Both the position numbers and the translations under genes were made by a program. Positions 52,701 through 62,449 of a stretch of DNA of 64,000 nt are shown piece after piece. The notes beneath the pieces are model-generated. The model ran no database searches and was not told the origin of the DNA. It saw nothing but the letters and a program-made list of their open reading frames with translations. Each line of letters opens with the position of its first letter. Positions within the stretch are counted from its first letter, which is position 1. Source of the DNA: Isoperla grammatica (Eukaryota > Arthropoda > Insecta > Plecoptera > Perlodidae); assembly GCA_945910005.1 (NCBI GenBank), contig OX246739.1, positions 10,390,292-10,454,291 on the forward strand, given 5' to 3'.

Positions 52701-54977
52701 GTATGAGGACTCAAGCGACGTACCATGGATCTGATTCGGATGTGGCTTTATTCTTCATTATCATCTTTCTCATCTTCATTATCACCCGCTCATCGTCTCG
52801 ATTAGCCATCGTTGCATAAATATGAGACGTTAAGCCCCATTAATCAATCAACCAGTGATGTGAGAACCAGCCTTGGAGCTACGCCCTAGTACATCTTACG
52901 GTCCGTCGTCTCTAGAGACCGGGGTTTCAGGCTTAGCCGACGGAGTTGGATTGGTGCCACGGTAGGTTTAATACGTCTAACTATTGTGCCTCTCTTTATC
53001 CAGGGAGTGGTATCCCTGGGACACCTCGACGTCACCGGCTTTTGAAATAACTCTGCTTGCCCGATGGATTCAAATTCTTTCTGCTTACTTCTGTGGATTG
53101 ACAATGCTATTTGCAACAATTATAACTATGACCTTACCTAGGTCGAATTTTAAAATACTAAACAACAAACTAGAAAACATCCGTCCTATTGCAATAAAGA
53201 GGATAAAGGCGAGGAAGCTGAAGAAGTCTGTTCGTCTGGCAGAGGACGCGGTTGTGACCATCGAGTGCGAACACAGCGAACAGGTTGATAGGCCTCGCCT
53301 GGCACTACGAGGTGGTCAGCTCAGAGCTGAACCAGCTGCCCTCAGGGCAAGCAGGGTTGACAACTTGGCATTGGTGAGCACTCTGTATGAAGCAGGAGAT
53401 GCTGGCTCTAGCCGTGAAAGAGATCAAATGCCAATAGAGGATGTTTCTCAAGACTGCGATGTTACTGTATTGTCCGAGTTAGAAGGAGTAACTGCTACAG
53501 AACTACACAAGGAAATGCAGGATGATCTAACCAATGCTATTCATCTTGACGTGAAACTGCTTAGGTGATGTATTTGAGTGTAGTGTGCTGGCTTGCAATA
53601 TTTGTTAAATTTTGTTAAGCATAATCAGATCTAAATTCAGTTAAATTTGATTTTAATTCCATTTTTGTCTCACCCATACAATAGTACATATTATACATGT
53701 AATACACTACATCGTCGGCGTACAACCAAGTCACTAACTCAATTTTTAGTGAAACTACGCTAAAAATGTCATAAGATCCAGAAAGAATCCTCTATTGAGT
53801 GTCAAATGTCACTATAAGAATAGATAAGAATAGAAGATATGTTCATTCTTTTGCAAGAGACATGGTACGTTGTTAAATTCTTTGTAAAAAGAGCAAATAA
53901 CCCTATATTGTTATTAAAACTAGTTACTATAATATTTTCCATTTCAACTTACACAGTTGTAAAATCAAACCTCAAAAGAAGTCGTTGGTGTTATCAGAGA
54001 CCATAAATGTCAATCATGCCTTTCTTCCGTAAAGTACTCACCATCCCTTGTAGTACAGGCAGCTCCAAGCCATATTGACCTCCAACGAAAGCGCAAAAAA
54101 TACCTTACCACCCCCACTGTATCAACAATTAAACACAATTATTAGTTTTAATTATTAACTTTAGCGATCCTTAAATTCGGTACGTGATGATAACTTAGAT
54201 TTTAGGTTATTTATTTCGAAGACAAAATAATCGGAGGTTTACTTGATTTTGTGAGCTACGCATCTACCCTTCTTGCTGGTCGGAGAAACTGTCAACGTGA
54301 TTGAAGTTTACAACCTTGTACAAAGAGAGCAATGAACCAGCCGCGATTGAACCCAACATTTGCCGCTGTGCTAGTTGATAATAAACTACTACATGGCAGT
54401 GAGTAAAAACTAATGACTTAAAACTACAAACTGGAAACTGAAACAGAATATGCTACAATGTACCGTTTACTAACTTGATAAGGTTCGTGAAGTGATAACA
54501 TTCCTATGTAGGCCTATATACATATTTATACAAATAATATTGTAGTAATAGCAGTGATACAACTAATAAAATTGTAGTGCCGGTTCACAGTAGGCGTACT
54601 ATATTACGATAAAACATTTCGCGGTTTTTTTACTGGATTTGTGTAATGAAATGAAATGTGTAATGAAAAATATGATCTAAATCTACGCCCATATTGACCT
54701 AATTTGTCTGCCAAAATTATCTACCTTCATTTGTTCCCATGTTAAACAAAACGGGAGTCCCGACTATCTCGGAACAACCACTTAAAACTAAATAAAACTA
54801 TTATTTATTTGAATATAAATACAAACTAGTACTTCCCTTCAATTTCCCTCGTAGTAGACATCTTATGGAACACCCCTATGTCAAAAACTGGGACCAATTC
54901 TTCCTTCTATCATGGAAATTACATTTTTAATAAGGAGCAAATTTTTACGTGACTCTTAGACCCGGTTCACACAGGTA

Positions 54978-55022
<45 letters not shown>

Positions 55023-55125
55023 TGTTTTATATTTAATTATAACGCTATAGTTTAATGTAGGACCGGAGTTAACAGTTTATGTAAATAGCCTATATATATA
55101 ATAAAATAATAAATACAACAACAAC

Positions 55126-55171
<46 letters not shown>

Positions 55172-58100
55172 GAAATAATAAAAATAACAATAATGATTTA
55201 TTTCCAACCGATAATGTATCATCACCCCCCCCCCCCCCCCACGCCCGCTCCACCCTCCTCCCCAGAGCCGTGTCGCATAAAGATTACACACCATAATAGC
55301 GTAACAAAACAAAATACTTAATGTAAACATTTTAAACACGGGTCTGTGTACAAGACAAATAATATTCGTATTTTTTTCTGTCAAATTAACACAAATAGAA
55401 CAAATAAGGCTCGAATTGGGCTAAAAAAAACAAACAAAAAAGTGCTAGATGTGTCAATGAATTATCTGTCAGTTTAACACAATTTCAAGAAGTAATTGTT
55501 TAAACACATAAATTGTAAAAAATGTGATTTAATTTACCACTTGACGGTTTTAATTATTGGCATTTTCTCGGGACTATCTGTTGACCGCAAGCCGGAGCTG
55601 AAGCAATTATAATTAGGGTCTGACTCAGGTAGCGAGGACAAGCTACCATTGGGCCGACTATAGACGCACGCAGGTATAGTAGCCCTCATTTCTGTAGAGC
55701 GCTTTCTCGAGCTCTATTCACGAAGGGTTACATGCCCGTTTAACTTCGCACAATGAGCTTCTCCGCGGGCGGGCGCACTGTCAAAGATGCTACTACTGTC
55801 ACCAAAAGGGGCAAAAACACAAATTTACAAAACAAATTCTTGACCGGTGTCAAAGCAATCGTCTGCCTTATTGTAGCTGTGACGAGTACATGACAGCGAG
55901 CTCTATTCAAGAAGAACTGAAAGGAACCGCTAGCGCTCTACGAAAATGATGGCTACTATAACTGTTACACACACATTACATAATGGTAGAAACATGACAA
56001 TAATGTAACAAAAACATTACCCTCAGCACTCAAAGTGTGCATGCCGGTTGTAACAGCTCATTGTGTACCATACACTTCAATCTATGTTCAGAAACACAGC
56101 CGATGTCCAAATCTGAAATAATAGCTGACATTTACATTTTGTTGAATGATGTTTGGATCCTGTTAATACAAGAGTATTTGAATAGGTTTATACGGCTAAT
56201 AGCTGGTTTGAAGGTGACAAGTTTACGGGTATTTTTCTGTGGAACGTTAAAGTTTATTTGGCTCAGAAGTTCGACTGTATCAATATTTCCATGTAACAAT
56301 TTATGTAGAAAAATCAAATCACTGTAGTGTATACCCTCCTGTTCTCCAGTGTCAATATATTATGTTCCTCGCACAAGGCCTTGTACTGTGATCTGTGGTA
56401 TGTTATATTAGATTTAGCACATTGAAATTTAATAAACTTCTGTTGTAACCTTTCAACGGAATTGATCTTTGTTATTTCATATGGGTTCCATATAAGAGAC
56501 GCATAGTCGACGTGGGGCCTGACTTAAGACAAGTACAAACGTCGGGTTGTATTTACAGAGAAATTTCGAAAACAATTGCGCTTAATGACACCAATGGATT
56601 CTCAGAGATTTAGGAATGACGTAGGTAATGTGATTATTGTATTTCAAATCACTCGATATAAACACACCAAGGTCTTTTATGGTAGTGAGTCTTTGCAGAC
56701 GATGTTCGTTTTTGGCGCGTTTATATAACTGACTAGTGACTAACGATTAGCGACTAAGAGCGCGTTTATAAAACTGACGAGCCGCAACAGGCTTCTCTCA
56801 TTGGCCGACAGTGAGAATACTGCTCTCCGATTGGCTGTGACTAAGGTTTGTCTTGACTTGACTAAGAAGTTGAAGACATCTCAACTCCTTGGTCAAGTCC
56901 TTAGTCACAGCCAATCGGAGAGCAGTATTCTCACTGTCAGCCAATGAGAGGAGCCTGTTGCGGCTAGTCAGTTTTATGAACGCGCTCTTAGTCGCTAATC
57001 GTTAGTCACTAGTCAGTTATGTAAACGCGCCGTATAGCTATAGTTATGAGTAATAGTATGCTTGACTTTCGTTGTAAAGGTAATCACATTACATTTCGTC
57101 ACATTCAAAAGTAACTTCCAAGTTTCACACCAGTTCTCTATAGCTATTAGGTCATTTTGTAAATTAACACAGTCTTCTTGATTTGTTATTGGTAAGAAGA
57201 GCTTGACATCATCTGCGTACATCACACACCTCGCCTTTGAAATACACATAGGAATGTCGTTCACGAACAATGTAAACAAAAGGGGGCCCAAAATGGACCC
57301 CTGGGGCACCCCAGAGGTTACATTTTCAGCCGTTGATCTGGCGGAGTCTATTACTACAGTCTGTGTACGCCCACTTAGATAGCTCGAGATCAGTGCATGC
57401 AGGGGGCCCACTATTCCATAACCTTGTATTTTGTGCAGAAGGAGGTGATGATCAACGCTGTCGAATGCCCGGGTGAAGTCGGTGTAGATGGCATCCACCG
57501 GCACTCCGTTGTTGAGATGTTGCTATAGTGTTGGTGTACTATGCAAGGTTAGAAAGTGTGGACCTCTTCTTCACAAAACCATGCTGCTCAGGAGCAATAT
57601 GTTTGTTGACGTGATTGTACATACGCTTGAACAATAGGGACTCGAACACTTTTGACAAGATGGGAAGCAGAGATATAGGCCGGTAGTTATTTACAGAATA
57701 CCTGCTGCCTTTCTTCAAGGCGGGGACAACATTGGCGTGCTTCCACCTGGAGGGAAAAACCCCGTCACACAAAGCACGGTTGTAAATAGCGGCTAGAGGC
57801 ACAGACAAGGCTCGGCGACAATGCTTAATAGCTTTAACCGGAATTTCGTCTGGGCCGGGTGATTTGCCATTGACAAGTTGTTTCAGGCAATCTTCAACAT
57901 CCCCACGAGAGATTGTGAAGGCAGTAATGTTGTCACCTGTGAACACAAGTTATTCAGGGCTAGCAGATTTGTCGTGAGATGACGGTGAAAATGAACTGGC
58001 AAAATGGACCGAAAAAAGTTTACATGTTGTAGCAAGGTTGTCAGCTGTTTGTCCGTTTAACTTGACTGCAATAGGAATCCTCCGGCAACGGGGTTTTGAC

Positions 58101-58888
58101 TGCATAAATCGCCGCAGTAAGTTGCAATTCTTCGAAACGTTGACCTCCATATCCCGTATGTACTTTCTGTATGATGCGCTTTGAAGACGTTTGTAGATTG
58201 AACGTTTGACCTGAAATTTAACTCTTTTGCATTCCAACCCGTTGAGTTTCCATTTCCTATACGATCGGTTCTTGTCTTTTAAGGCTTCGATAACACCCTC
58301 GTCATATCATACTGGGTACTTAGCAGCGTTGACCTTGAAGGTTGGCACACTTTTCCTGATTATATTGTCAAGAGTGTTGTAAAATAAATCACACATCGCG
58401 TTAACGTTTGTTAGTTCAAAGAGAGTTGTCCAATCACAATTTTGTAGTCGACTGTTCAGGTCGTTGAGATTCGCTCTCTTCCAATAAAACTTTAGGCGAT
58501 TGTTTGGTTTATAGTTAGCGGTTTCAATGAAGAATGACAACGAACAGAAAACAGAACAAGTTGGGTGTTTTAAAACATCAATACTGTCAAAAGTATGCTA
58601 TACCCAATTTCCAAATTTACTTTATATTGACAGCTAAATGTCAGAAAGTGGCAAAAACTACAAAACCATTTTGCTCAGAACTACGTAATCGGAGTTTGTG
58701 ACTTGTTTGTACTCCCACAATATATAATTACATACAACATACAAAAATAGTTTGTGTGAACATACATCAATGTGTTTGATGTTTACAGATGCATGTGTCT
58801 GTGGGCGGATGTTGCTAACATTACATTCATGGTGTTGCTTGTAGTGAATACATTGATGTTTGGAGTAACAGCTTTGTATGTCACCAAG
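42095..58888 (+). CDS. odorant receptor (7tm_6) gene, right copy, exons 1 to 4 in window
   Basis: Second odorant receptor, head to head with the left copy. Exons at 42095-42182, 50039-50540, 53004-53564 and 58789-58888 are all open and join in frame (phases 1, 2 and 2, leaving phase 0). They give an N-terminal part of 417 residues: N-terminus, TM1-TM2, WYPWDTSTSPAFE, long basic loop with one repeat unit, and the TM5 segment. The remaining exons, matching left exons 5 to 7, should lie beyond 64000. No disruption is visible, so this copy looks functional as far as seen. Introns are large: intron 1 holds an antisense LINE and a G-rich array; intron 3 holds another LINE. Confidence 0.87.
42190..42375. 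repeat. (AAT)n/(ATT)n inverted microsatellite
   Basis: (AAT)n turns into (ATT)n near 42305, giving a long self-complementary tract at the 3' side of the LINE. Confidence 0.9.
42450..42476 (-). ncRNA. LINE 3' UTR stem-loop (right copy)
   Basis: On the minus strand CCACA and AAGCC pair with GGCTT and TGTGG around a TCAT loop, with a GTT bulge. Compare 28044-28072. Confidence 0.55.
42805..44382 (-). pseudogene. LINE reverse transcriptase fragments
   Basis: 44382-44029 carries VRPIYKMGDHMDYGNYRPIA; 43798-43451 carries SVPQGSILGPILYLIYVN and YADDTALIA with an intact YADD; 43446-43225 carries YLGLIIDNRFNW; 43083-42805 is the C-terminal region. Each is in a different frame from the next. Confidence 0.9.
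44595..44984 (+). mobile_element. SINE-like retroposon with 14-bp target duplication, copy 1
   Basis: Starts TGCCCAGGGACTGCCACC and ends in an (AATC)n tail after GAGACGTTAAGCCCC. AACCACGTTTCTCA flanks both sides (44581-44594 and 44985-44998). Inserted in the LINE. Copy 2 is at 52472-52851. No ORF; it could be a SINE or the two ends of a deleted LINE. Confidence 0.9.
45305..45833. mobile_element. 529-bp hAT-type MITE rich in GATATCGAT
   Basis: Perfect 18-bp inverted ends TAGGGCTGCCCAACGATA; CTATACAC duplicated at 45297-45304 and 45834-45841. Both ends carry many ATCGAT/TATCGATA repeats; the middle (45420-45700) is unrelated. It splits the LINE endonuclease from the RT. Confidence 0.93.
45834..46660 (-). 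pseudogene. LINE apurinic-like endonuclease fragment
   Basis: Frame 46349-45834 has LLLAIYRPP, LVGDIIIDV, IDHAFSRGDV and SDHYMAML, the order of an APE-type endonuclease. The GDxN position reads GDII, losing the usual Asn. The N-terminal part is in another frame upstream, and the C-terminal end is cut by the hAT MITE. Confidence 0.85.
46692..47522 (-). CDS. LINE ORF1 protein with PHD-type finger
   Basis: A 276-residue open frame. C5-x2-C8-x12-C21-x2-C24-x4-H29-x2-C32 forms a PHD-like zinc finger; residues about 60-125 are a Lys/Glu-rich heptad-like coiled coil; the rest (from YGRNWNIIVDGV) resembles the RRM/C-terminal pair of LINE nucleic-acid-binding ORF1 proteins. It would coat the element RNA and act as a chaperone. 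The frame is intact although ORF2 is broken. Confidence 0.85.
   Translation of the reverse strand: MSLLCNKCDRAVSDDGDFVSCKGCNLFYHYDCCGLKISTQKAKSACVKSMRRASVEEEEEGDVLKFIKDIVLALQNDLSELKDDMKSAMASLKDFKSTIEDIKEDINIKDEKIEELNQKLTRLEQYGRNWNIIVDGVDEAASEDVEGKVLDISNHLNIYLTSDDIEAAHRLPSRNEGRPRKIIVQFILRKKRDMFIVKKREVLTSQQILVGRRGSDTSVYINENLTPYYSGLLVAAKQRARTAGYKFGWWRKDRIFVRKDEPTLELISIFCPRDLN
47590..47809. repeat. (AAT)n/(ATT)n-rich palindromic microsatellite
   Basis: Alternating AAT and ATT tracts next to the 5' end of the LINE. Confidence 0.9.
47810..48266 (+). mobile_element. Helitron-like nonautonomous repeat, copy B
   Basis: AAGCGAGCGAAACGAGCGTC start, poly-T, ATAGCGGTCGAAC, GACCATCCACAAAC, and the AACGC...GCGTT hairpin ending TTTTCCTAG followed by T, as expected at a Helitron 3' end. 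Confidence 0.55.
48285..48859 (+). mobile_element. Helitron-like nonautonomous repeat, copy C
   Basis: Adjacent to copy B in the same orientation, same internal landmarks and the same TTTTCCTAG-T end. Includes a (GAT)n tract near 48670. Confidence 0.55.
48860..49380. other. right intron 1, unassigned
   Basis: No repeat or coding similarity recognised. Confidence 0.5.
49381..49990 (+). repeat. compound purine-rich hexanucleotide array with (GGGGCA)n
   Basis: Successive blocks: GAA-rich to 49430, (GGGAGA)n about 49440-49675, (GGCAGA)n, (GGGGCA)n about 49742-49905, (GGCAGA)n, then GGTGGA repeats. The G-rich strand is the sense strand of the receptor gene and the array ends about 49 bp before the exon-2 acceptor. 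The left arm has only a trace of GGAGAAGGAG here. Confidence 0.95.
50039..50540 (+). CDS. right odorant receptor exon 2 (TM1-TM2)
   Basis: After acceptor TTTGCTTGCAG; encodes FWQHDTEPGLELYLKYF, a hydrophobic stretch (WFLLVTLAINVFLLF), AMYLYKSNTLDVV, FRPKAMNSLFAQMD and ends PERRFPV before GTAGGT. The frame is intact, unlike the left copy. Confidence 0.88.
50541..51149. other. right intron 2, first part
   Basis: No gene. Mirrors about 24240-24758 in blocks. Confidence 0.6.
51150..51600 (+). repeat. four units of a 107-bp tandem repeat
   Basis: GCCACCGGGAAGCC lies at 51184, 51291, 51398 and 51505, exactly 107 bp apart. The left arm has a single diverged copy near 24010-24110. Confidence 0.9.
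51870..52300 (+). mobile_element. tRNA-headed SINE, copy 2
   Basis: Head AGGTTATCATCCTTGCTTCC with box B-like GAATTCCAACCCC, then the shared body (TTCGACTCCATCACTTCC, AAGTAAACGGTGACTTTGG, CGCTCACTCGCGG). Mirror of copy 1. Confidence 0.7.
52472..52851 (+). mobile_element. SINE-like retroposon with 12-bp target duplication, copy 2
   Basis: Same element as 44595-44984. CCAGTGATGTGA flanks it at 52460-52471 and 52852-52863. The left arm has one copy of that target near 22850, so the insertion is younger than the inverted duplication. Confidence 0.92.
53004..53564 (+). CDS. right odorant receptor exon 3
   Basis: After TTTATCCAG; encodes EWYPWDTSTSPAFEITLLAR, a TM segment, a basic stretch (KRIKARKLKK), one copy of the SRVDNLALVSTLYEAGDAG repeat, and ends HLDVKLLR before GTGATG. 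It is 561 bp against 990 bp on the left. Confidence 0.88.
53565..55120. other. right intron 3, first part
   Basis: The first 270 bp mirror the left intron 3. Beyond this there is no recognisable gene; (ATT)n lies at 54978-55022. Confidence 0.6.
55121..55250. repeat. (AAT)n and poly-C tract
   Basis: (AAT)n at 55123-55195 followed by about 16 C at 55225-55240. Confidence 0.9.
55677..55958. mobile_element. 282-bp MITE with TA target duplication
   Basis: Ends TAGTAGCCCTCATTTCTG and its near inverse ...ATGATGGCTACTA, flanked by TA on each side; GTAGAGCGCT blocks are also inverted. TA duplication suggests a Tc1/mariner-related driver. Confidence 0.75.
56130..58545 (-). mobile_element. 5'-truncated LINE in right intron 3
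   Basis: Reverse-transcriptase part of an I/jockey-like LINE. Frame 57946-57539 has NGKSPGPDEIPVKAI, KKGSRYSVNNYRPISLLP and EQHGFVKKRST; 57504-57013 has DFTRAFDSVDH, GVPQGSILGPLLF and an intact YADD; 56560-56130 is the thumb region. Single frame breaks separate the parts, and a foldback element interrupts it after the palm. Antisense to the receptor gene; absent from the left arm. Confidence 0.92.
56714..57031. mobile_element. 318-bp foldback (full-length palindrome) element
   Basis: GGCGCGTTTATATAACTGAC at one end is matched by its near inverse at the other, and the complementarity continues almost to the centre near 56870 (GCTCTCCGATTGGCTGTGAC inverted). No clear target duplication. It lies inside the LINE. 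Confidence 0.9.
58789..58888 (+). CDS. right odorant receptor exon 4 (TM5 region)
   Basis: After GATGTTTACAG; encodes CMCLWADVANITFMVLLVV to ALYVTK before GTACGT. Same length and phase as left exon 4. It is too short for a long-ORF filter and is identified by the mirror copy. Confidence 0.86.
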
Positions 58889-59470
58889 GTACGTACACTA
58901 GTGAATAGTTACCAGAGGGATATACAGGGTACCTTTCACCCGATTGTACCATGTGTATTATATATGTATAGATAACGTGTTGAAATGTCGTGTGTTAGTA
59001 CATACAGCGCTATATGTGGCCAAATTTAGCAACGAACTGCTGAAGATTTCATTCCGCGGTTGAAAATAGTGCTAGATATTATTGTGATATATCTTGTTTT
59101 TTGTTTGGTGTTTGTTTGTTTGTTTGTTTTTTTTTTTTTTTTATGTGTACTCATTTTGTTTTGTTTTGTGTTTTGGTTTTGGTTTTTATCGTCTTGTTTT
59201 GTTTGTGTTTGTTGTGTATTATGTGTTGTTTGTACGTCTAAAATGTGTCCTGATTTAAATGGTGGCTTGCCTTTTTAAGATTTACTGATGGGATTCATAA
59301 TCTGCCCAAAAATGTTAAAAGCCGTACTTAATTAAACAATTTTCACAGTTTGCCATTATTGAAGTAGGAAGAACGACGCTGCTTCAGCAGGTTGTTGCGC
59401 GACATTGCCACTTTGAGCGCTTCATTCGTTTTCACTAGCGCCATCAGTGGCCAATCTCGGTGTCTATATT
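58889..59470. other. right intron 4, start
   Basis: No gene; T/G-rich low complexity at 59095-59220. Confidence 0.6.
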
Positions 59471-60290
59471 AGTCCTTTGCATAACGAGAATGACGGTATA
59501 AAATTTGGGTCAAAGGATGACATATATCAAATGAAAGCTTAGAACGAGTACTATTCAAAAAACTATGATATACCTCTGGCAAATCCAGCTTTCTATGTCA
59601 AAACTAGGGTCAAAGGTCAAATTTGTAATTTTATCAATAATTTTTAATTAAATAATGAAAACTGTTTGCAAGTTAAATCATACACTTTTAGTAAGGTAAT
59701 TGTATTATGTTTCTTCAAAAAAATTAGATTACCCATTCAGCCTTTTTTGACCTTAATTGAGGTCAATTTCCTCAAAATGGGTAATTTTTTAAATTTTCTT
59801 CAAATTATTGGCCAATATTCATTAAATCAACGTACTTACTCATAAATACGTTAAAAATGAATATTTCTTATTGTTATCACATTGTTTTTACGGTATTCAT
59901 TCAAAATGGCGGTCAAAATCAATAGGTAAGTATAGTCAAACTAGGTCTTGTAACTAAAATATTACTTGTGGGTACTCTTAAGACGCAGAATTTTAACTGC
60001 AATTACAATAACGAATAACAATATAATGGTTTAATCGTAAGAGAATGTAATTATTATATAATTTATAAACTACTTAAGATTGTTACTGAATTTCTAATTA
60101 ATGTCCTCAGTCATCAGGGTATTCTTGAATGGGTGTGCAACAGCAACAAAATACATTTTTAGAAAAGAGCATGACCATGCTGAGATACGTGATATGATAG
60201 TATGATATGATATCTGTCCTAGCAGTCACTGTCTAGTCTTCAAATTAATCAAAATTGAAGTCAAAATCACTCAAAATTGAAGTCGTCAGA

Positions 60291-60569
60291 TTAATCACCT
60301 TCTGATTCACTGGAATTCTCATGCTGGGTACCGATATTTGGACAGTCATTCAGCTTACACGCGTGGGTACACTTCAGCTGATTGGCCAAACACTCATAGG
60401 TCGGCATCTTGCAAACACGGCAACAGTTACAGGCTAGGAGATCCATAACGGTCAAAGGTACTGGAGTTCCAATTATCCACTCGTTGCTCAGATCTCCTTC
60501 TGCCGTGGTTTTCGATCCATAGCCACACAGATCAGGAACATCAGGGTTGGCTTCCAAGCAACGTATCAA
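60291..60569 (-). pseudogene. Cys-rich C-terminal ORF, left arm of the palindromic element
   Basis: Reads RCLEANPDVPDLCGYGSKTT, LTVMDLLACNCCRVCKM and CLANQLKCTHACKLNDCPN to a stop. The LDLLxCxC...C.C...LxC...C spacing resembles the Cys-rich end of proteins found in insect transposons. It reads outward from the centre and lacks an N-terminal part. Confidence 0.65.
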
Positions 60570-61283
60570 TAGATCGGGTTTGGTTGATAATTTACAGTCG
60601 CAGGATATGAAGCAATAAGCAATCGTTACAAAGGTGGTAGCTGATTAGACTTCATATCATCACACTTACTTCTAAAAAGCTCGTAGCGCAGCAGGTGGAC
60701 GCATGACAGAGTCGTGGTCAAAGAGCAGAGTTTACAGACAAACTCTTCGAGTTTTTTTGATGACATCGATAGAAACTCTTCAGTCCTGACCCATCTTGCT
60801 TAGCTTGACACAGAAATGCGAGTTTTTTCTCATGATATTCAAAGTTCTCCTTTTCCTATTACCACTGAATGAGCTCACTCAGGTTGGAACTCATAGTCGT
60901 CCCCTACACCTATAGATGCGCCCGTTGTTAACAAGGTAACAGTTGAATACATGTCATTTCCCATATAGAAAACATATTCATAGCAACATTGGGTGCCTCT
61001 AGGGGAAGTGGCCGACTATGAACTCCAACCTTTGTCACAACCAGTGCATGGAGGTCAGGGGGGGTATTACATACTTTGAATCCCAACGAACTCGCTAGTT
61101 TTTACACATCTTCGAAGTGTGTTTGATTTTTGGTAGTCAAGCGTCAACCAGCTGCCCTACGAGCTTTTTAAAAGTAAATGTGATGATATTAAGTCTAATC
61201 AGCTACCACCTTGAAACGATTGTCTACTGCTTCAAATCCTGCGGCTGCGAGCTAACCACCAAACAGCGGTCTGGATACGTTGT

Positions 61284-61560
61284 TTGGACGCCAACCCTGA
61301 TGTTCCTGATCCGCGTGGCTATGGATGGGAAACCACGGCAGAAGGAGATCTGAGCAACGAGTGGTTGATTGGAACTCCAGTACCTTTGACCGTTATGGAT
61401 CTCCTCGCCTGTAACTGTTGCCGTGTTTGCAAGATGCCGGCATGTGAGTGTTTGGCCAATCAATAAAAGTGTACCCACGCTTGTAAGCTGAAGGATTGTA
61501 CAAATACCAGTACCAGTACCAGTAGCTAGCATGAGAATTCCAGTGAGTCAGAAGGTGATT
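61284..61560 (+). pseudogene. Cys-rich C-terminal ORF, right arm of the palindromic element
   Basis: Mirror of 60291-60569: ANPDVPDPRGYGWETTAEGD, LLACNCCRVCKMPACECLAN, then a stop at 61465 where the other arm reads through. Confidence 0.65.
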
Positions 61561-62449
61561 AATCTGACAACTTGGACAGTGACTGCTAAGGTAGATATAA
61601 CATAATACTAGTATCAAATCACGTATCTCAGCATGGTCATGCTATTTTCTAAAAATGTATTTTGTTGCAGTTGCACACCCATTTAAGAATACCCTGATGT
61701 CTGAGGACATTAGTTAGAAATTCAGTAACAATCTTATGTAGTTTATAAGTTATATGATAATTACATTCTCTTACGATTAAAACATGATATTATTATTCGT
61801 TATTGTAATTGCAGTTAAAATTCTGCGTCTTTAGAGTACCCACAAGTAATATTTTAGTTACTAGACCTAGTTTGACGATACTTACCTATTGACCTTTGAC
61901 CGCCATTTTGAATGAATACCGTGAAAACAATGTGATAACAATAAGAACTATTCATGTTAACGTATTTATGAGTAAGTACGTTGATATAATGAATATTGGC
62001 CAATTAATCGAAGAAAATTTTAGAAATTACCCATTTTGAGGAAATTGACCCCAATCAAGGTCAAAAAAGGTAAATAGGTAATTTAATTTTTTTTTTTAAT
62101 AAACTTTATACATTTATCTTACTAAAAGAGTATTTTTAAACTTGCAAGCATTTTTCGTTATTTAATTAAAAATTATTTAAAAAATTACAAATTTGACCTT
62201 TGACCCTGGTTTTGACATAAAAAGCTGGATTTGCCAGAAGTATATCATGGTTTTTTGAAAAGAACTCATTTTAAGCTTTCATTTGATATAAGTCATCCTT
62301 TGACCCAAATTTTATACCGACCAAGCCTTTTTCGAGCGTTATGCAAAGGACTATATATCTGATTCGAAATTTGAATATTTAGAACGTGTCCGAACGCCTT
62401 CCTATAAAATCTTTAGTTACCTTTTTTTGGTCTAAGATTTCTAGAATAA

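Larger units (their letters stand above)
59471..62352. mobile_element. 2.9-kb palindromic element with about 1.4-kb inverted arms
   Basis: Ends AGTCCTTTGCATAACG and its inverse. Complementarity continues inward through TTTGGGTCAAAGGATGAC, the Cys-rich ORF ends, and TAAGTCTAATCAGCTACCAC, to the centre near 60950 (GGTTGGAACTCATAGTCG and its inverse). The left arm of the window lacks it, so it inserted after the inverted duplication. Target duplication not resolved. Confidence 0.85.
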
